Positions 1 to 8,163 of a stretch of DNA of 64,000 bases are shown piece after piece. Location: assembly GCF_023897065.1 (NCBI RefSeq), contig NZ_JAMHIV010000018.1, forward strand, positions 62,001-126,000. Reading direction: 5' to 3'. Made by a program: the position numbers and the translations under genes. Under the pieces are notes generated by a model. That model did not search any database. It was not told where the DNA came from and was given only the letters and a program-made list of their open reading frames with translations. Source of the stretch: Crossiella sp. SN42 (GTDB lineage: Bacteria; Actinomycetota; Actinomycetes; Mycobacteriales; Pseudonocardiaceae). Numbering within the stretch: the stretch's first letter is position 1; every line of letters starts with the position of its first letter.

Positions 1-1
1 C

Positions 2-451
2 GGGAACTCCTCGCCGCTGAACGACGGCGCTTCGGCGTTGTTGCTGGGCGATGAGGCGGCCGCACGACGGCTGGGCGTGACGCCGTTGGCGAGGATCGCG
101 GGGCGGGGCGCGGCCGGGGTGGATCCGGATGTGTTCGGGCTGGGGCCGGTGCGGGCGGCGGAGATCGCGTTGCGGCGGGCCGGGATCGGATGGTCGGACC
201 TGACCGCGGTTGAGCTGAACGAGGCGTTCGCGGCGCAGGCGCTGGCCTGCCTGCGCGCCTGGCCGGAGCTGGATCCGGAGATCGTCAACGCCGACGGCGG
301 GGCGATCGCGCTGGGTCATCCGCTGGGCGCCTCGGGCGGGCGGTTGCTCGCGCAGCTGGCTTACCGGCTGCGGCGTGCCGGTGGCGGTTGGGGGCTTGCC
401 ACACTGTGCATCGGGGTCGGGCAGGGCCTGGCCGTGGTGTTGCAGGCGTGA
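2..451 (+). CDS. pcaF: beta-ketoadipyl-CoA thiolase, C-terminal part (5' end outside window)
   Basis: The reading frame is open from base 2 and begins inside a thiolase at a NSSPLNDGASALLLG segment. It keeps the family's VELNEAFAAQAL block, the catalytic histidine loop GHPLGASGGR and the C-terminal catalytic cysteine in CIGVGQG. The VGQG form of this last motif is typical of PcaF-like thiolases, which split beta-ketoadipyl-CoA into succinyl-CoA and acetyl-CoA. About 150 residues are visible, so roughly the N-terminal 60% lies to the left. Its stop overlaps the start of the following IclR regulator by four bases (GTGA), and nearby macA and pobA genes feed the same pathway. A general fatty-acid thiolase cannot be excluded from the fragment. 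Confidence 0.85.
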   Translation, partial: GNSSPLNDGASALLLGDEAAARRLGVTPLARIAGRGAAGVDPDVFGLGPVRAAEIALRRAGIGWSDLTAVELNEAFAAQALACLRAWPELDPEIVNADGGAIALGHPLGASGGRLLAQLAYRLRRAGGGWGLATLCIGVGQGLAVVLQA

Positions 452-1239
452 GCAGGAGTGAGATGGAGCAGGCGGAGTGGGGCGCGCACCACGTGCAGTC
501 GTTGGCGCGCGGGCTGGCGGTGATCACCGCGTTCGGGCCCGACCGGCCGGAGCTGACCCTCAGCGAGGTGGCCAGGGAGACCGGGATGACCAGGGCCGCG
601 GCCCGGCGGTTCCTGTTGACGCTGGTGGACCTGGGCTATGTGCGCACCGACGGCAAGCAGTTCACGCTGACCGCCCGGGTGCTGGAGCTGGGGTACGCCT
701 ACCTGTCCAGCCAGTCGCTGCCGGAGGTGGCGCAGCCGCACCTGGAGCGGTTGTCGGCCGAGGTCGGCGAGTCCAGCTCGGTGTCGGTGCTCGACGGCGG
801 CCATGTCGTGTACGTGGCGCGGGCGGCGGTGTCCCGGATCATGACGGTCGGCATCAGCGTGGGCACCCGGTTCCCGGCGTTCGCGACCTCGATGGGCCAG
901 GTGTTGCTGGCGGAGCTGGACGAACCGGAGCTGGACGCGGCGCTGGCGGCCAGCGGGCTGACCCGGCTGACCTCGCGGACGATCACCTCGGCGGAGCGGT
1001 TGCGGGAGCAGCTGCGGGTGGTGCGGGCACAGGGCTGGGCGGTGGTGGACCAGGAGCTGGAGGAGGGGCTGCGGTCGGTCGCCGCGCCGATCCGGGACCG
1101 GGCCGGGCGGGTGGTGGCCGCGGCGAACATCGCCACGCACGCCAGCCGGGTGTCGGCGGGGGCGATGGAGGCGGAGTTGTTGCCGCGCTTGCTGGTGGCC
1201 TGCAAGGGGATCGAGGAGGACCTGCGGGCCCGGCGGTGA
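448..1239 (+). CDS. IclR-family transcriptional regulator (PcaR/PcaU/PobR-like)
   Basis: A 263-residue protein with an N-terminal winged helix (about residues 12-70, with VARETGMTRAAARRFLLTL as the recognition region) and a C-terminal IclR effector domain that includes ARAAVSRIMTVGISVGTRFP and GWAVVDQELEEGLRSVAAPI. These features match the PcaR/PcaU/PobR subfamily, which binds protocatechuate, beta-ketoadipate or 4-hydroxybenzoate and controls their catabolism. I chose GTG at 448 because it overlaps the thiolase stop (translational coupling); ATG 463 is an alternative. The coupling to the thiolase supports a role as a pca-pathway regulator. The effector is inferred from family and context only. 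Confidence 0.88.
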   Translation: MSRSEMEQAEWGAHHVQSLARGLAVITAFGPDRPELTLSEVARETGMTRAAARRFLLTLVDLGYVRTDGKQFTLTARVLELGYAYLSSQSLPEVAQPHLERLSAEVGESSSVSVLDGGHVVYVARAAVSRIMTVGISVGTRFPAFATSMGQVLLAELDEPELDAALAASGLTRLTSRTITSAERLREQLRVVRAQGWAVVDQELEEGLRSVAAPIRDRAGRVVAAANIATHASRVSAGAMEAELLPRLLVACKGIEEDLRARR

Positions 1240-1245
1240 CTTCGC

Positions 1246-2337
1246 TCAGGCCACTCCCCCGTCGGGGCGCAGGTCGGGCGGGCCTGCTGCGGCCGGGGCG
1301 CGACCGTGCCAGGCGTCCTCAAGCAAGGCGGCGATGCCCTCGGCGGTGAGCGGGCGCGGGTTGGGGTACGGGGTGGCGGTGGCCAGCTCGACCGCACGCG
1401 GCAGATCGGCGGCGGCCAGCCCCAGTTCGCGCAGCGAGGTGGGGCCGCCGAGGCGGAGGACCAGCTCGTGCACGCCGCGGGGCGCGTCGGTGACGCCGAG
1501 GGCCTCGGCGACCTGGCTCATCGCGGCTGGGGCCGCCGGGGCGTTGTAGGCCATGGCGTGCGGCAGCAACACCGTGTGGGTTTCCGCGTGTGGCAGGTCG
1601 AAGGCGCCGCCGAGGGTGTGGCAGAGCTTGTGGTGCAGGCCCATGCCGACCGAACCGAGGCAGGTGCCGGCCAGCCACGCGCCCTGCAACGCCTCGGCGC
1701 GGGCGGCCAGGTCGGCCGGGTCTGCGGCGATGCGGGGCAGGGCGCGGCCGAGACGGGTGATCGCCTCCACCGCCAGCCGGTCGGTGACCGGGTTGGCCTG
1801 CGGCGCGTACAGGGCCTCCACGGCGTGCGCGAGGGCGTTGACGCCGCTGGTGACCGACCGGCGGGGCGGCAGGGCGAGGGTCAGCTCGACGTCGTAGAGG
1901 ACCGTCTCGGGCAACACCTCCGGCGAGGTCAGCGTGGTCTTGCCGCCCTGGTCGGTCTGGCCGAGCACCGCGGTGACCTCGGAACCCGCGTAGGTGGTGG
2001 GCAGCACGACCTGCGGCAGGCCGGTGCGCAGGGCCAGGGCCTTGGCCAGCCCGATGGCCGAGCCGCCGCCGATGGCGACCAGGCAGTCGACGCCGTGCTC
2101 CCGCACCAGTGCCAGCGCGGTCCCGGTGACCCCGACCGGGGTGTGCGGGACCGGGCGTTCGAAGCGGGCGGCCAGCAGCGGGCCGAGCAGCCCGGCCGCC
2201 CGGTCGGCCGAGCGGGGCGAGCCGATCAGCAGGACCCGGCTGCCGCCGAGCGCGCGGACCTCCTCGGGCAGCCGAGCCAGGGTGCCGGGGCCGAAGAGGA
2301 TCCGGGCCGGGTTGGCGGTGTATTCGAACGTGGCCAT
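1246..2337 (-). CDS. maleylacetate reductase (iron-containing alcohol dehydrogenase family)
   Basis: A 363-residue protein that reduces maleylacetate to 3-oxoadipate with NAD(P)H, the last step of hydroxyquinol, resorcinol and chlorocatechol routes. Visible features are a nucleotide-binding GGGSAIGLAKALAL near residue 90, PTTYAGSEVTAVLG, the SGVNALAHAVEALYAPQANP segment, and the metal-site histidine region GLHHKLCHTLGG followed by LPHAETHTVLLPH. These are characteristic of maleylacetate reductases rather than lactaldehyde or butanol dehydrogenases. Its product is the substrate pool of the thiolase at the left edge. ATG 2337 gives the expected family N-terminus (MATFEYTANPARILFGPG). It lies 23 bp downstream of the formate dehydrogenase and may be cotranscribed with it. 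Confidence 0.9.
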   Translation of the reverse strand: MATFEYTANPARILFGPGTLARLPEEVRALGGSRVLLIGSPRSADRAAGLLGPLLAARFERPVPHTPVGVTGTALALVREHGVDCLVAIGGGSAIGLAKALALRTGLPQVVLPTTYAGSEVTAVLGQTDQGGKTTLTSPEVLPETVLYDVELTLALPPRRSVTSGVNALAHAVEALYAPQANPVTDRLAVEAITRLGRALPRIAADPADLAARAEALQGAWLAGTCLGSVGMGLHHKLCHTLGGAFDLPHAETHTVLLPHAMAYNAPAAPAAMSQVAEALGVTDAPRGVHELVLRLGGPTSLRELGLAAADLPRAVELATATPYPNPRPLTAEGIAALLEDAWHGRAPAAAGPPDLRPDGGVA

Positions 2338-2360
2338 GGGCGCATCGTGCCCGAGGGGGC

Positions 2361-3518
2361 TCAGCGAGTGGAGTAGGAGCGCGCGCCGGTGCCCGCCAGC
2401 CTGCCGCCCTCCACGATCAGGTACTCCTCGCGGATCGGGGAACCATCGAAGAAGTTCTCCAGGATCTCCCTGGTGCCCGCGGCGTAGCGGGTCTGCGCGG
2501 ACAGCGAGGAGCCGGAGATGTGCGGGGTCATGCCGTGGTGCGGCATGCTCCGCCACGGGTGGTCGGCGGGGGCCGGTTGCGGGTACCAGACGTCACCCGC
2601 GTAACCGGCCAGGTGGCCGGACTCCAGTGCCCGGACCACGGCCTGCTCGTCGGCGATCTTGGCCCTGGCGGTGTTGATCAGGTAGGCGCCGCGGCGCATG
2701 GTGGCGATGAGCTGCTCACCGAAGAGCCCCTCGGTCTCCGGGTGCAGCGGCGCGTTGATGGTGACCACGTCGCAGTGCGGGACCATGCTGGCGGCGTCCG
2801 GGTGGAAGGTCAGGCCCAGCTCCCGCTCCAGCTCGGCGGGCAGGCGGTGGCGGTCGGTGTAGTGCAGGTGCACGTCGAAGGGCTTGAGCCTGCGCAGCAC
2901 GGCCAACCCGATCCGCCCGGCGGCGACCGTGCCGACGTGCATGCCCTCCAGGTCGTAGGAGCGGGCCACCGCGTCCGCGATGTGCCAGGCGCCGTCCCGG
3001 ACGATCTGATGCGACGGCAGGTAATTGCGGACCAAGCTGAGGATCATCATCAGCACGTGCTCGGCCACGCTGATGCTGTTGCAGTAGGTGACCTCGGCGA
3101 CGGTCACCCCGGCCTCGATCGCGGCGGCCAGGTCCACGTGGTCGGAGCCGATGCCCGCGGTGACCGCGAGCTTGAGGTTGGCGGCCTTGGCGATCCGCTG
3201 CGCGGTCAGGTAGGCGGGCCAGAACGGCTGGGAGATCACCACGTCGGCGTCGGCCAGCTCGCGTTCGAACACCGAGTCCGGGCCGTCCTTGTCCGAGGTC
3301 ACCACCAGGGTGTGCCCCCTGCTCTCCAGGAACCGGCGCAGCCCGAGCTCGCCGGAGACGCTGCCCAGCAGCGCGCCGGGGGTGAAGTCGATGGCCCGGG
3401 GACTGGGCAGGGTCTGGCCGTCCGGATAGCGGTCCAGGTGCGGCAAGCCGTCCCTGGCATAGCCGGTCGGGTAGCCGTCGACCGGGTCGTCGTAGAGCAC
3501 GCACAGCACCTTCGCCAT
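2361..3518 (-). CDS. fdh: NAD-dependent formate dehydrogenase
   Basis: A 385-residue D-2-hydroxyacid dehydrogenase-fold enzyme that oxidises formate to CO2 with NAD. The dinucleotide-binding motif GTVAAGRIGLAVLRRL (about residues 195-210) and the formate-site segment HISGSSLSAQTRYAAG (histidine near 333) are specific to formate dehydrogenases. The N-terminal MAKVLCVLYDDPVDGYPTGYA also matches the family. ATG 3518 has a good ribosome-binding site (AGGAGAAGG). Lying directly upstream of macA, it could supply NADH for maleylacetate reduction or remove formate released from an aromatic or C1 substrate; both are inferences. The 3519-3623 gap upstream holds a small hairpin (GGTAGG/CCTACC) and probably the promoter. 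Confidence 0.93.
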   Translation of the reverse strand: MAKVLCVLYDDPVDGYPTGYARDGLPHLDRYPDGQTLPSPRAIDFTPGALLGSVSGELGLRRFLESRGHTLVVTSDKDGPDSVFERELADADVVISQPFWPAYLTAQRIAKAANLKLAVTAGIGSDHVDLAAAIEAGVTVAEVTYCNSISVAEHVLMMILSLVRNYLPSHQIVRDGAWHIADAVARSYDLEGMHVGTVAAGRIGLAVLRRLKPFDVHLHYTDRHRLPAELERELGLTFHPDAASMVPHCDVVTINAPLHPETEGLFGEQLIATMRRGAYLINTARAKIADEQAVVRALESGHLAGYAGDVWYPQPAPADHPWRSMPHHGMTPHISGSSLSAQTRYAAGTREILENFFDGSPIREEYLIVEGGRLAGTGARSYSTR

Positions 3519-3623
3519 GTCGCCTTCTCCTCGCACTGGGTAGGTTTCCCTTGCCCTACCGAGCGTTCAGTGCGGCAACGACGCAGGTCAAAGCGTTTGT
3601 CCCTGTCAACCGATAGGCCGGGG

Positions 3624-4547
3624 CTATGACAGGTGGGCGCGCGCGACGCGGTCCAGCTCGCCGCGCACATCCACCACGCGGGCCACCTCGGCCAGCGCCG
3701 CGGCCATCGGCGCCTCCGGGTCGCGGGCCGCCGTGACCAGGCCGACCCGCGGGGTCTGCGCGGTGCCGTACAGGGGCAGCGCGCGCATCCCGGCCGGCAC
3801 GCCGAACATGTGCAGCCAGGCGTGCGAGATGACCGAGTACCAGGTCCGGGTGGCCACGTGCGCGTACAGCGCGGCCACCGAGTCGGTCTCCACCGCGGGC
3901 GCGACGGTGGCGCCCGCGGCGGCGAAGAGCTCGTCCAGGATCCGGCGGTTGCGCATCTGCGGCGACAGCAGGCACAGCGGCACCGCGGCCGCCTCGGCCC
4001 AGCCCGCCGAACCCTGACGAGCAAGATCACTGTCGCTCGGCGCGAGCAAGAGATAGCGTTCCTCGTATACGGGGAGTCGCCGGACCCGGCCCAGCGGCTC
4101 ACCGTCCAAATAGGTCAGTCCGGCGTCCAGCTCGAACTCGGCCAGGCCGTGCGCGATGTCCCGAGAGGACAGTGACCGGATGCTCACCCTGGCGTGCGGA
4201 TGTCGTTGGCAGAACGGGGCTGTCAGCAACGAGACCGCGGTGAGCGCGGTGGGGATGGCGCCGATCCGGACCGTGCCGGTGAGCCCCTGGCGCATCTCCG
4301 TCAGCTCGTCCTGGAGGGCGTCCCGTTCGGCCAGGATGCGGTGCGCCCACAGCAGAACCCGCTCACCCTCCGCAGTCAGGCCGTCGAACTTGCGGCCCCG
4401 GTCCACCAGCGGCGTGCCCAGTTCCTTCTCCAGGGCACGGATCGCCGAGGACAGCGAAGGTTGCGAGACGTGGCAAGCCGCGGCGGCGCGACCGAAGTGC
4501 CGCTCCCTGGCGAGCGCGACCAAGTACTCCAGTTGACGCAACAGCAC
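3624..4547 (-). CDS. LysR-family transcriptional regulator
   Basis: About 307 residues. The N-terminal winged helix reads LRQLEYLVALARERHFGRAA followed by HVSQPSLSSAIRALEKELGT, and a LysR substrate-binding domain follows (GTVRIGAIPTALTAV onward). GTG 4547 gives the normal family N-terminus, but TTG 4541 or CTG 4544 are also possible and no strong Shine-Dalgarno decides between them. It is divergent from the lipoprotein/ABC/pobA operon across a 237-bp region with two 16-bp direct repeats, the usual arrangement for an activator of the divergent operon and of its own gene. The ligand is probably an aromatic acid or pathway intermediate, by inference. Confidence 0.88.
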   Translation of the reverse strand: MLLRQLEYLVALARERHFGRAAAACHVSQPSLSSAIRALEKELGTPLVDRGRKFDGLTAEGERVLLWAHRILAERDALQDELTEMRQGLTGTVRIGAIPTALTAVSLLTAPFCQRHPHARVSIRSLSSRDIAHGLAEFELDAGLTYLDGEPLGRVRRLPVYEERYLLLAPSDSDLARQGSAGWAEAAAVPLCLLSPQMRNRRILDELFAAAGATVAPAVETDSVAALYAHVATRTWYSVISHAWLHMFGVPAGMRALPLYGTAQTPRVGLVTAARDPEAPMAAALAEVARVVDVRGELDRVARAHLS

Positions 4548-4587
4548 ACCCCAGCATGGTCCAGTCCGGCGGCCGCGGTCCAGTCGC

Positions 4588-4625
4588 GCAACCGATTCCA
4601 CATTGCCGTGCAACCGATTCCACAT
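4588..4625. promoter_or_regulatory. two 16-bp direct repeats in the LysR/ABC-operon intergenic region
   Basis: GCAACCGATTCCACAT occurs at 4588-4603 and again at 4610-4625, a 22-bp period (two helical turns), between the divergent LysR gene and the first lipoprotein gene. This spacing would put bound dimers on the same DNA face, so the pair is a good candidate operator for the LysR regulator. A dyad, GTCCACAATGGAC (4649-4661), lies a little further on and belongs to the iterated palindrome family found throughout the window. Confidence 0.55.
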
Positions 4626-4784
4626 GGGATTTTCACGCTGCTGAACCAGTCCACAATGGACATTCAGTGTTTTGAGTCCGACCCGGATGGACGATTTCCC
4701 GGAAATGCGGGAACCCCTAGCATCGCCGGGGTGCTGCGGCGGCGAACCCCACACGAAATTCCCATTCCAGCGACCCGGCAGGTT

Positions 4785-5762
4785 GTGACCACCAGGTTTT
4801 CCCTGCGTACCACTGCTTTCGCACTATCCGGCGCACTGGCTCTCAGCGGCTGCGCCTCCCCTGTCGCCGGTGGTGGCGACGGTTCCGGCACCAGCGGCGC
4901 GACCACCCCGGTCAGTCTGGGGGTCGTGCCGGTCATCGACGTGGCACCCATCTACCTAGGCAAAGAAAAGGGTTTCTTCGCCAAACGGGGGATCGACCTG
5001 CGTTTGGAGACCGGCCAGGGCGGCGCGGCCATCCTGCCAGGGGTGATGAGCGGTCAGCTCACCTTCGGCTTCAGCAACATGACCTCGCTGCTGGTGGCCA
5101 GGGACAAGGGCCTGGACGTCAAGGTGGTGGCCAACGGCACCTCCTCCACCGGCAAGTCCGGCGCCGACTTCGGCGCGGTGGTGGTGCGCGGCGACTCCCC
5201 GGTGCAGAGCGCGAAGGACCTGGCCGGCCGCAGTGTCGCGGTGAACACCCTGAAGAACATCGGCGACACCACGGTGCGCGCCTCGGTGCGCAAGGCCGGG
5301 GGCGAGGCGGCGGCGGTGAAGTTCACCGAGCTGGCCTTCCCGGACATGCCCGCGGCGCTGGCCAAGGGCAACGTGGACGCGGCCTGGGTGGTGGAACCCT
5401 TCCTCACCATGGCCAAGAACCAGGGCGCCAGGGTGGTGGCCTGGAACTTCGTGGACACCGCGCCCAAGCTCAGCGTGGCGGCCTACTTCACCTCGGCCAA
5501 GCTGCGGAGCGAGCAACCGGACCTGGTGCGCAAGTTCACCGAGGCGGCCAACGAGTCCTCGACCTACGCCCAGGCCCACCCGGAGGAGGCGCGGCAGGCC
5601 ATCACCGGCTACACCAAGATCACCAAAGAGCAGGTGGCCAGCCTGACCCTGCCCGACTGGCCCGCCGAGGTGAACCGCGAGTCCGTGGCCACCCTGGCCG
5701 AGCTCGCCCCGCAGGACGGCCTCGTCTCCGGAAAGCCCGACCTGACCGCCCTGCTGCCATGA
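4785..5762 (+). CDS. ABC transporter substrate-binding lipoprotein, NMT1/TauA type
   Basis: About 325 residues with a signal peptide ending in an ALSGC lipobox, a Gly/Ser/Thr-rich linker, then a type-2 periplasmic-binding fold opening with VSLGVVPVIDVAPIYLGKEK and GQGGAAILPGVMSGQLTFGF. This is the NMT1/TauA/SsuA group, which binds small anions such as sulfonates, nitrate, pyrimidine precursors or aromatic carboxylates. Its closest relative in the window is the second lipoprotein at 9354, with the same order of motifs. GTG 4785 sits just before the signal peptide. Its stop overlaps the permease start (ATGA), and pobA lies in the same operon, so 4-hydroxybenzoate or a related aromatic acid is the favoured cargo (inference). 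Confidence 0.88.
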   Translation: MTTRFSLRTTAFALSGALALSGCASPVAGGGDGSGTSGATTPVSLGVVPVIDVAPIYLGKEKGFFAKRGIDLRLETGQGGAAILPGVMSGQLTFGFSNMTSLLVARDKGLDVKVVANGTSSTGKSGADFGAVVVRGDSPVQSAKDLAGRSVAVNTLKNIGDTTVRASVRKAGGEAAAVKFTELAFPDMPAALAKGNVDAAWVVEPFLTMAKNQGARVVAWNFVDTAPKLSVAAYFTSAKLRSEQPDLVRKFTEAANESSTYAQAHPEEARQAITGYTKITKEQVASLTLPDWPAEVNRESVATLAELAPQDGLVSGKPDLTALLP

Positions 5763-6559
5763 TCCTCACCTCCCCGGTGCGCGGCGCCGGCACCTCGGCC
5801 ACCACCCTCGGCGCGCTCGGCGTGGCGGGGCTGGCGGTCGTGCTGGAGCTGGCGCCGCGTCTCGGGCTGGTGTCCACTGTGTACCTGCCACCGCTGACCG
5901 AGGTGCTCGGCGCGCTCGGCGCCGAGGCGGCCAGTCCGGTGTTCTGGTTCTCCCTCTACGAAACCCTGCGCGGCTGGGCCATCGGCCTGCTGCTCGCGGT
6001 GGCCGGCGGCATCCTGCTCGGCGTGCCGATCGGGCTGCTGCCGGTGGTGCGGCAGGCCACCGCCTCCACCGTGGAGTTCCTCCGGCCGATCCCCTCGGTC
6101 GCGCTGGTGCCGCTGGCGGTGCTGCTGTTCGGCACCGACCTGCGCTCCACCCTGCTGCTGGTGGTGTACGCGGCGTTCTGGCAGGTGCTGGTGCAGGTGA
6201 TCGCCGGGGTGCGCGATGTGGACCCGGTGGCCCGCGACACCGCCACGGTGTTCCGGCTGGGCGCGCTGGCCAGGGTGCGGCACGTGGTGTGGCCCAGCGC
6301 CCTGCCCTACGTGCTCACCGGGGTGCGGCTGGGCGCGAGTGTCGCGCTGGTGCTCGCGGTCACCGGTGAGCTCATCATCGGTTCTCCCGGACTGGGCAGG
6401 CAGATCGCGCTGGCCCAGTCCAGCGGCGCGGTGGCCACGCTGTACGCGCTGGTGCTGGTGACCGGTCTGGTCGGCATGCTCCTCAACCTGGTTTTCCGGG
6501 CGGTGGAACGACGTGTGCTGGCCTGGCATCCGGCCGTGCGAGGTGACTCGGTCCGGTGA
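5759..6559 (+). CDS. ABC transporter permease (SsuC/TauC family), first of two
   Basis: A 266-residue, roughly six-helix inner-membrane protein of the BPD_transp_1 family. The cytoplasmic EAA-type loop is visible as DVDPVARDTATVFRLGALARVRHVVWPSALP, which docks on the ATPase. ATG 5759 overlaps the lipoprotein stop and its own stop overlaps the next permease, so four consecutive genes are translationally coupled. It probably forms a heterodimer with the product of 6556-7338. Substrate unknown; see the lipoprotein and pobA context. Confidence 0.9.
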   Translation: MILTSPVRGAGTSATTLGALGVAGLAVVLELAPRLGLVSTVYLPPLTEVLGALGAEAASPVFWFSLYETLRGWAIGLLLAVAGGILLGVPIGLLPVVRQATASTVEFLRPIPSVALVPLAVLLFGTDLRSTLLLVVYAAFWQVLVQVIAGVRDVDPVARDTATVFRLGALARVRHVVWPSALPYVLTGVRLGASVALVLAVTGELIIGSPGLGRQIALAQSSGAVATLYALVLVTGLVGMLLNLVFRAVERRVLAWHPAVRGDSVR

Positions 6560-7338
6560 CCGCCAGACTGCTCCGACGCCTCGCCTACGCGGCGGGGCTG
6601 CCGGGAGTCCTCTTCGGCCTGTGGTGGCTGACCTCCGAAGGCAGCCAGAACATCTACCTCCCACCACTTTCCCGGATCCTGGCCACCTTCGGCGAGGTGT
6701 GGTTCTCCGAGCGGCTGCTCAACGACGTGCTGCCCAGCCTCGGTCGCCTCGCCGCCGGATTCACCCTGGCCGCGCTGGCCGGGATCGGCCTGGGTGTCCT
6801 GATCGGACTGTCCAGGACGGTGCGGCTGGCCACCGAACCGGTGCTGGAGTTCTTCCGCGCCATCCCGCCACCGGTGCTGGTGCCGATCCTGATGCTGTTC
6901 GCGGGCATCGAGGACACGATGAAGATCACCGTCATCGCCGCGGGCGCGGTGTGGCCGGTCCTGCTCAACACCGTGGAGGGCGTGCGCGGCATCGACGAGG
7001 TGCTGCGGGACACCGCCCGGCTCTACCGGCTGTCCGGGCGGACCGTGCTGTGGCACCTGGTGCTGCGCTCGGCCAGCCCGCGCATCTTCACCGGGTTGCG
7101 GCAGGCGCTGTCCATCGCGGTGATCCTGATGGTGGTGAGCGAGATGTTCGCCGCCACCAACGGTTTGGGCTTCACGATCATCTCCTTCCAGCGCGGTTTC
7201 GCGATCCCGGAGATGTGGAGCGGCATCATCCTGCTCGGACTGCTCGGCGTCGCGCTGTCCCTGCTGTTCCGCGTGGCCGAACGCCGCGCGCTGTCCTGGT
7301 ACCTCGGTCTGCGTCGCGCCCAGCGGGACGACGGATGA
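6556..7338 (+). CDS. ABC transporter permease (SsuC/TauC family), second of two
   Basis: A 260-residue multi-helix permease related to its upstream neighbour. The EAA-like loop reads GIDEVLRDTARLYRLSGRTVLWHLVLRSASPRIFTGLRQAL, shown here in parts: GIDEVLRDTARLYRLSG and LRSASPRIFTGLRQAL. GTG 6556 overlaps the preceding TGA and the stop overlaps the ATPase ATG. Two non-identical permeases with one ATPase gene imply a heterodimeric channel with an ATPase homodimer. Confidence 0.9.
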   Translation: MTARLLRRLAYAAGLPGVLFGLWWLTSEGSQNIYLPPLSRILATFGEVWFSERLLNDVLPSLGRLAAGFTLAALAGIGLGVLIGLSRTVRLATEPVLEFFRAIPPPVLVPILMLFAGIEDTMKITVIAAGAVWPVLLNTVEGVRGIDEVLRDTARLYRLSGRTVLWHLVLRSASPRIFTGLRQALSIAVILMVVSEMFAATNGLGFTIISFQRGFAIPEMWSGIILLGLLGVALSLLFRVAERRALSWYLGLRRAQRDDG

Positions 7339-8144
7339 GCCGAGACGTCACGGAGGCGAGGCAAGGCATGCTCACGGTGCACGAGCTGCACAAGGTCTAC
7401 CCCGGGGAGAACCGGACGGTGGAGGCGGTCCGCGAGGTCAGCTTCGAGGTCGCGCCCGGTGAGCTGGTCTGCCTGGTCGGCCCGTCCGGCTGCGGCAAGA
7501 CGACCCTGCTCAAATGCCTGTCCGGCCTGCTGCCACCCACGGCCGGATCCGTCGCGGTGAACGGGAAGACGGTGACCGGGCCGCCGGTGGAGCTGGCGAT
7601 GGTGTTCCAGGAGTACGGGCGCAGCCTGTTCCCCTGGCTCACCGTGTGGGAGAACGTGCAGCTTCCGTTGCGGCAGAAGAAGATGCCCAAGGCCGAACGG
7701 GCACGACTCGGCAGGCTGGCGCTGTCCGCGGTGGACCTGGCCGGTGACCACGACGCCTACCCGTGGCAGCTCTCCGGCGGCATGCAGCAGCGGGTGGCCA
7801 TCGCCCGCGCGGTGGCCTACCAGCCCAGGGTGCTGCTGATGGACGAGCCCTTCGCCGCGGTGGACGCCCAGACCAGGGCCGACCTGGAGGACCTGATCCG
7901 CAGGGTGTGGCGGGACCTGGGCGTGACCATCCTGTTCGTCACCCACGACATCGACGAGGCGGTCTACCTCGGCGAGCGGGTGATCGTGCTCTCCAGCGCG
8001 CCCACGGTGGTGCAGCAGGAGATCCACGTCGACCTGCCGGAGGAACGCGACCAGCTGCACACCCGCGCGCTGGCCCGCTTCGCCGAGCTGCGGACAGAAG
8101 TCTACGAGCAGATCCAGAAGGCCAAAGCGTCCGCGACCCGATAA
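7335..8144 (+). CDS. ABC transporter ATP-binding protein (SsuB/TauB family)
   Basis: A 269-residue nucleotide-binding subunit. Walker A is GPSGCGKTTL (near residue 49), the Q-loop is MVFQEYGRSLFPWLT, the signature LSGGMQQR (near 146), Walker B VLLMDEPF with the catalytic Glu (near 168) and the switch histidine in FVTHDIDEAVYL. ATG 7335 overlaps the permease stop. It energises the two preceding permeases. Its stop is 19 bp before pobA, whose Shine-Dalgarno (GGAAAGGAGGAA) lies in the gap. Confidence 0.94.
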   Translation: MSRDVTEARQGMLTVHELHKVYPGENRTVEAVREVSFEVAPGELVCLVGPSGCGKTTLLKCLSGLLPPTAGSVAVNGKTVTGPPVELAMVFQEYGRSLFPWLTVWENVQLPLRQKKMPKAERARLGRLALSAVDLAGDHDAYPWQLSGGMQQRVAIARAVAYQPRVLLMDEPFAAVDAQTRADLEDLIRRVWRDLGVTILFVTHDIDEAVYLGERVIVLSSAPTVVQQEIHVDLPEERDQLHTRALARFAELRTEVYEQIQKAKASATR

Positions 8145-8163
8145 GGGAAAGGAGGAACCGCTC

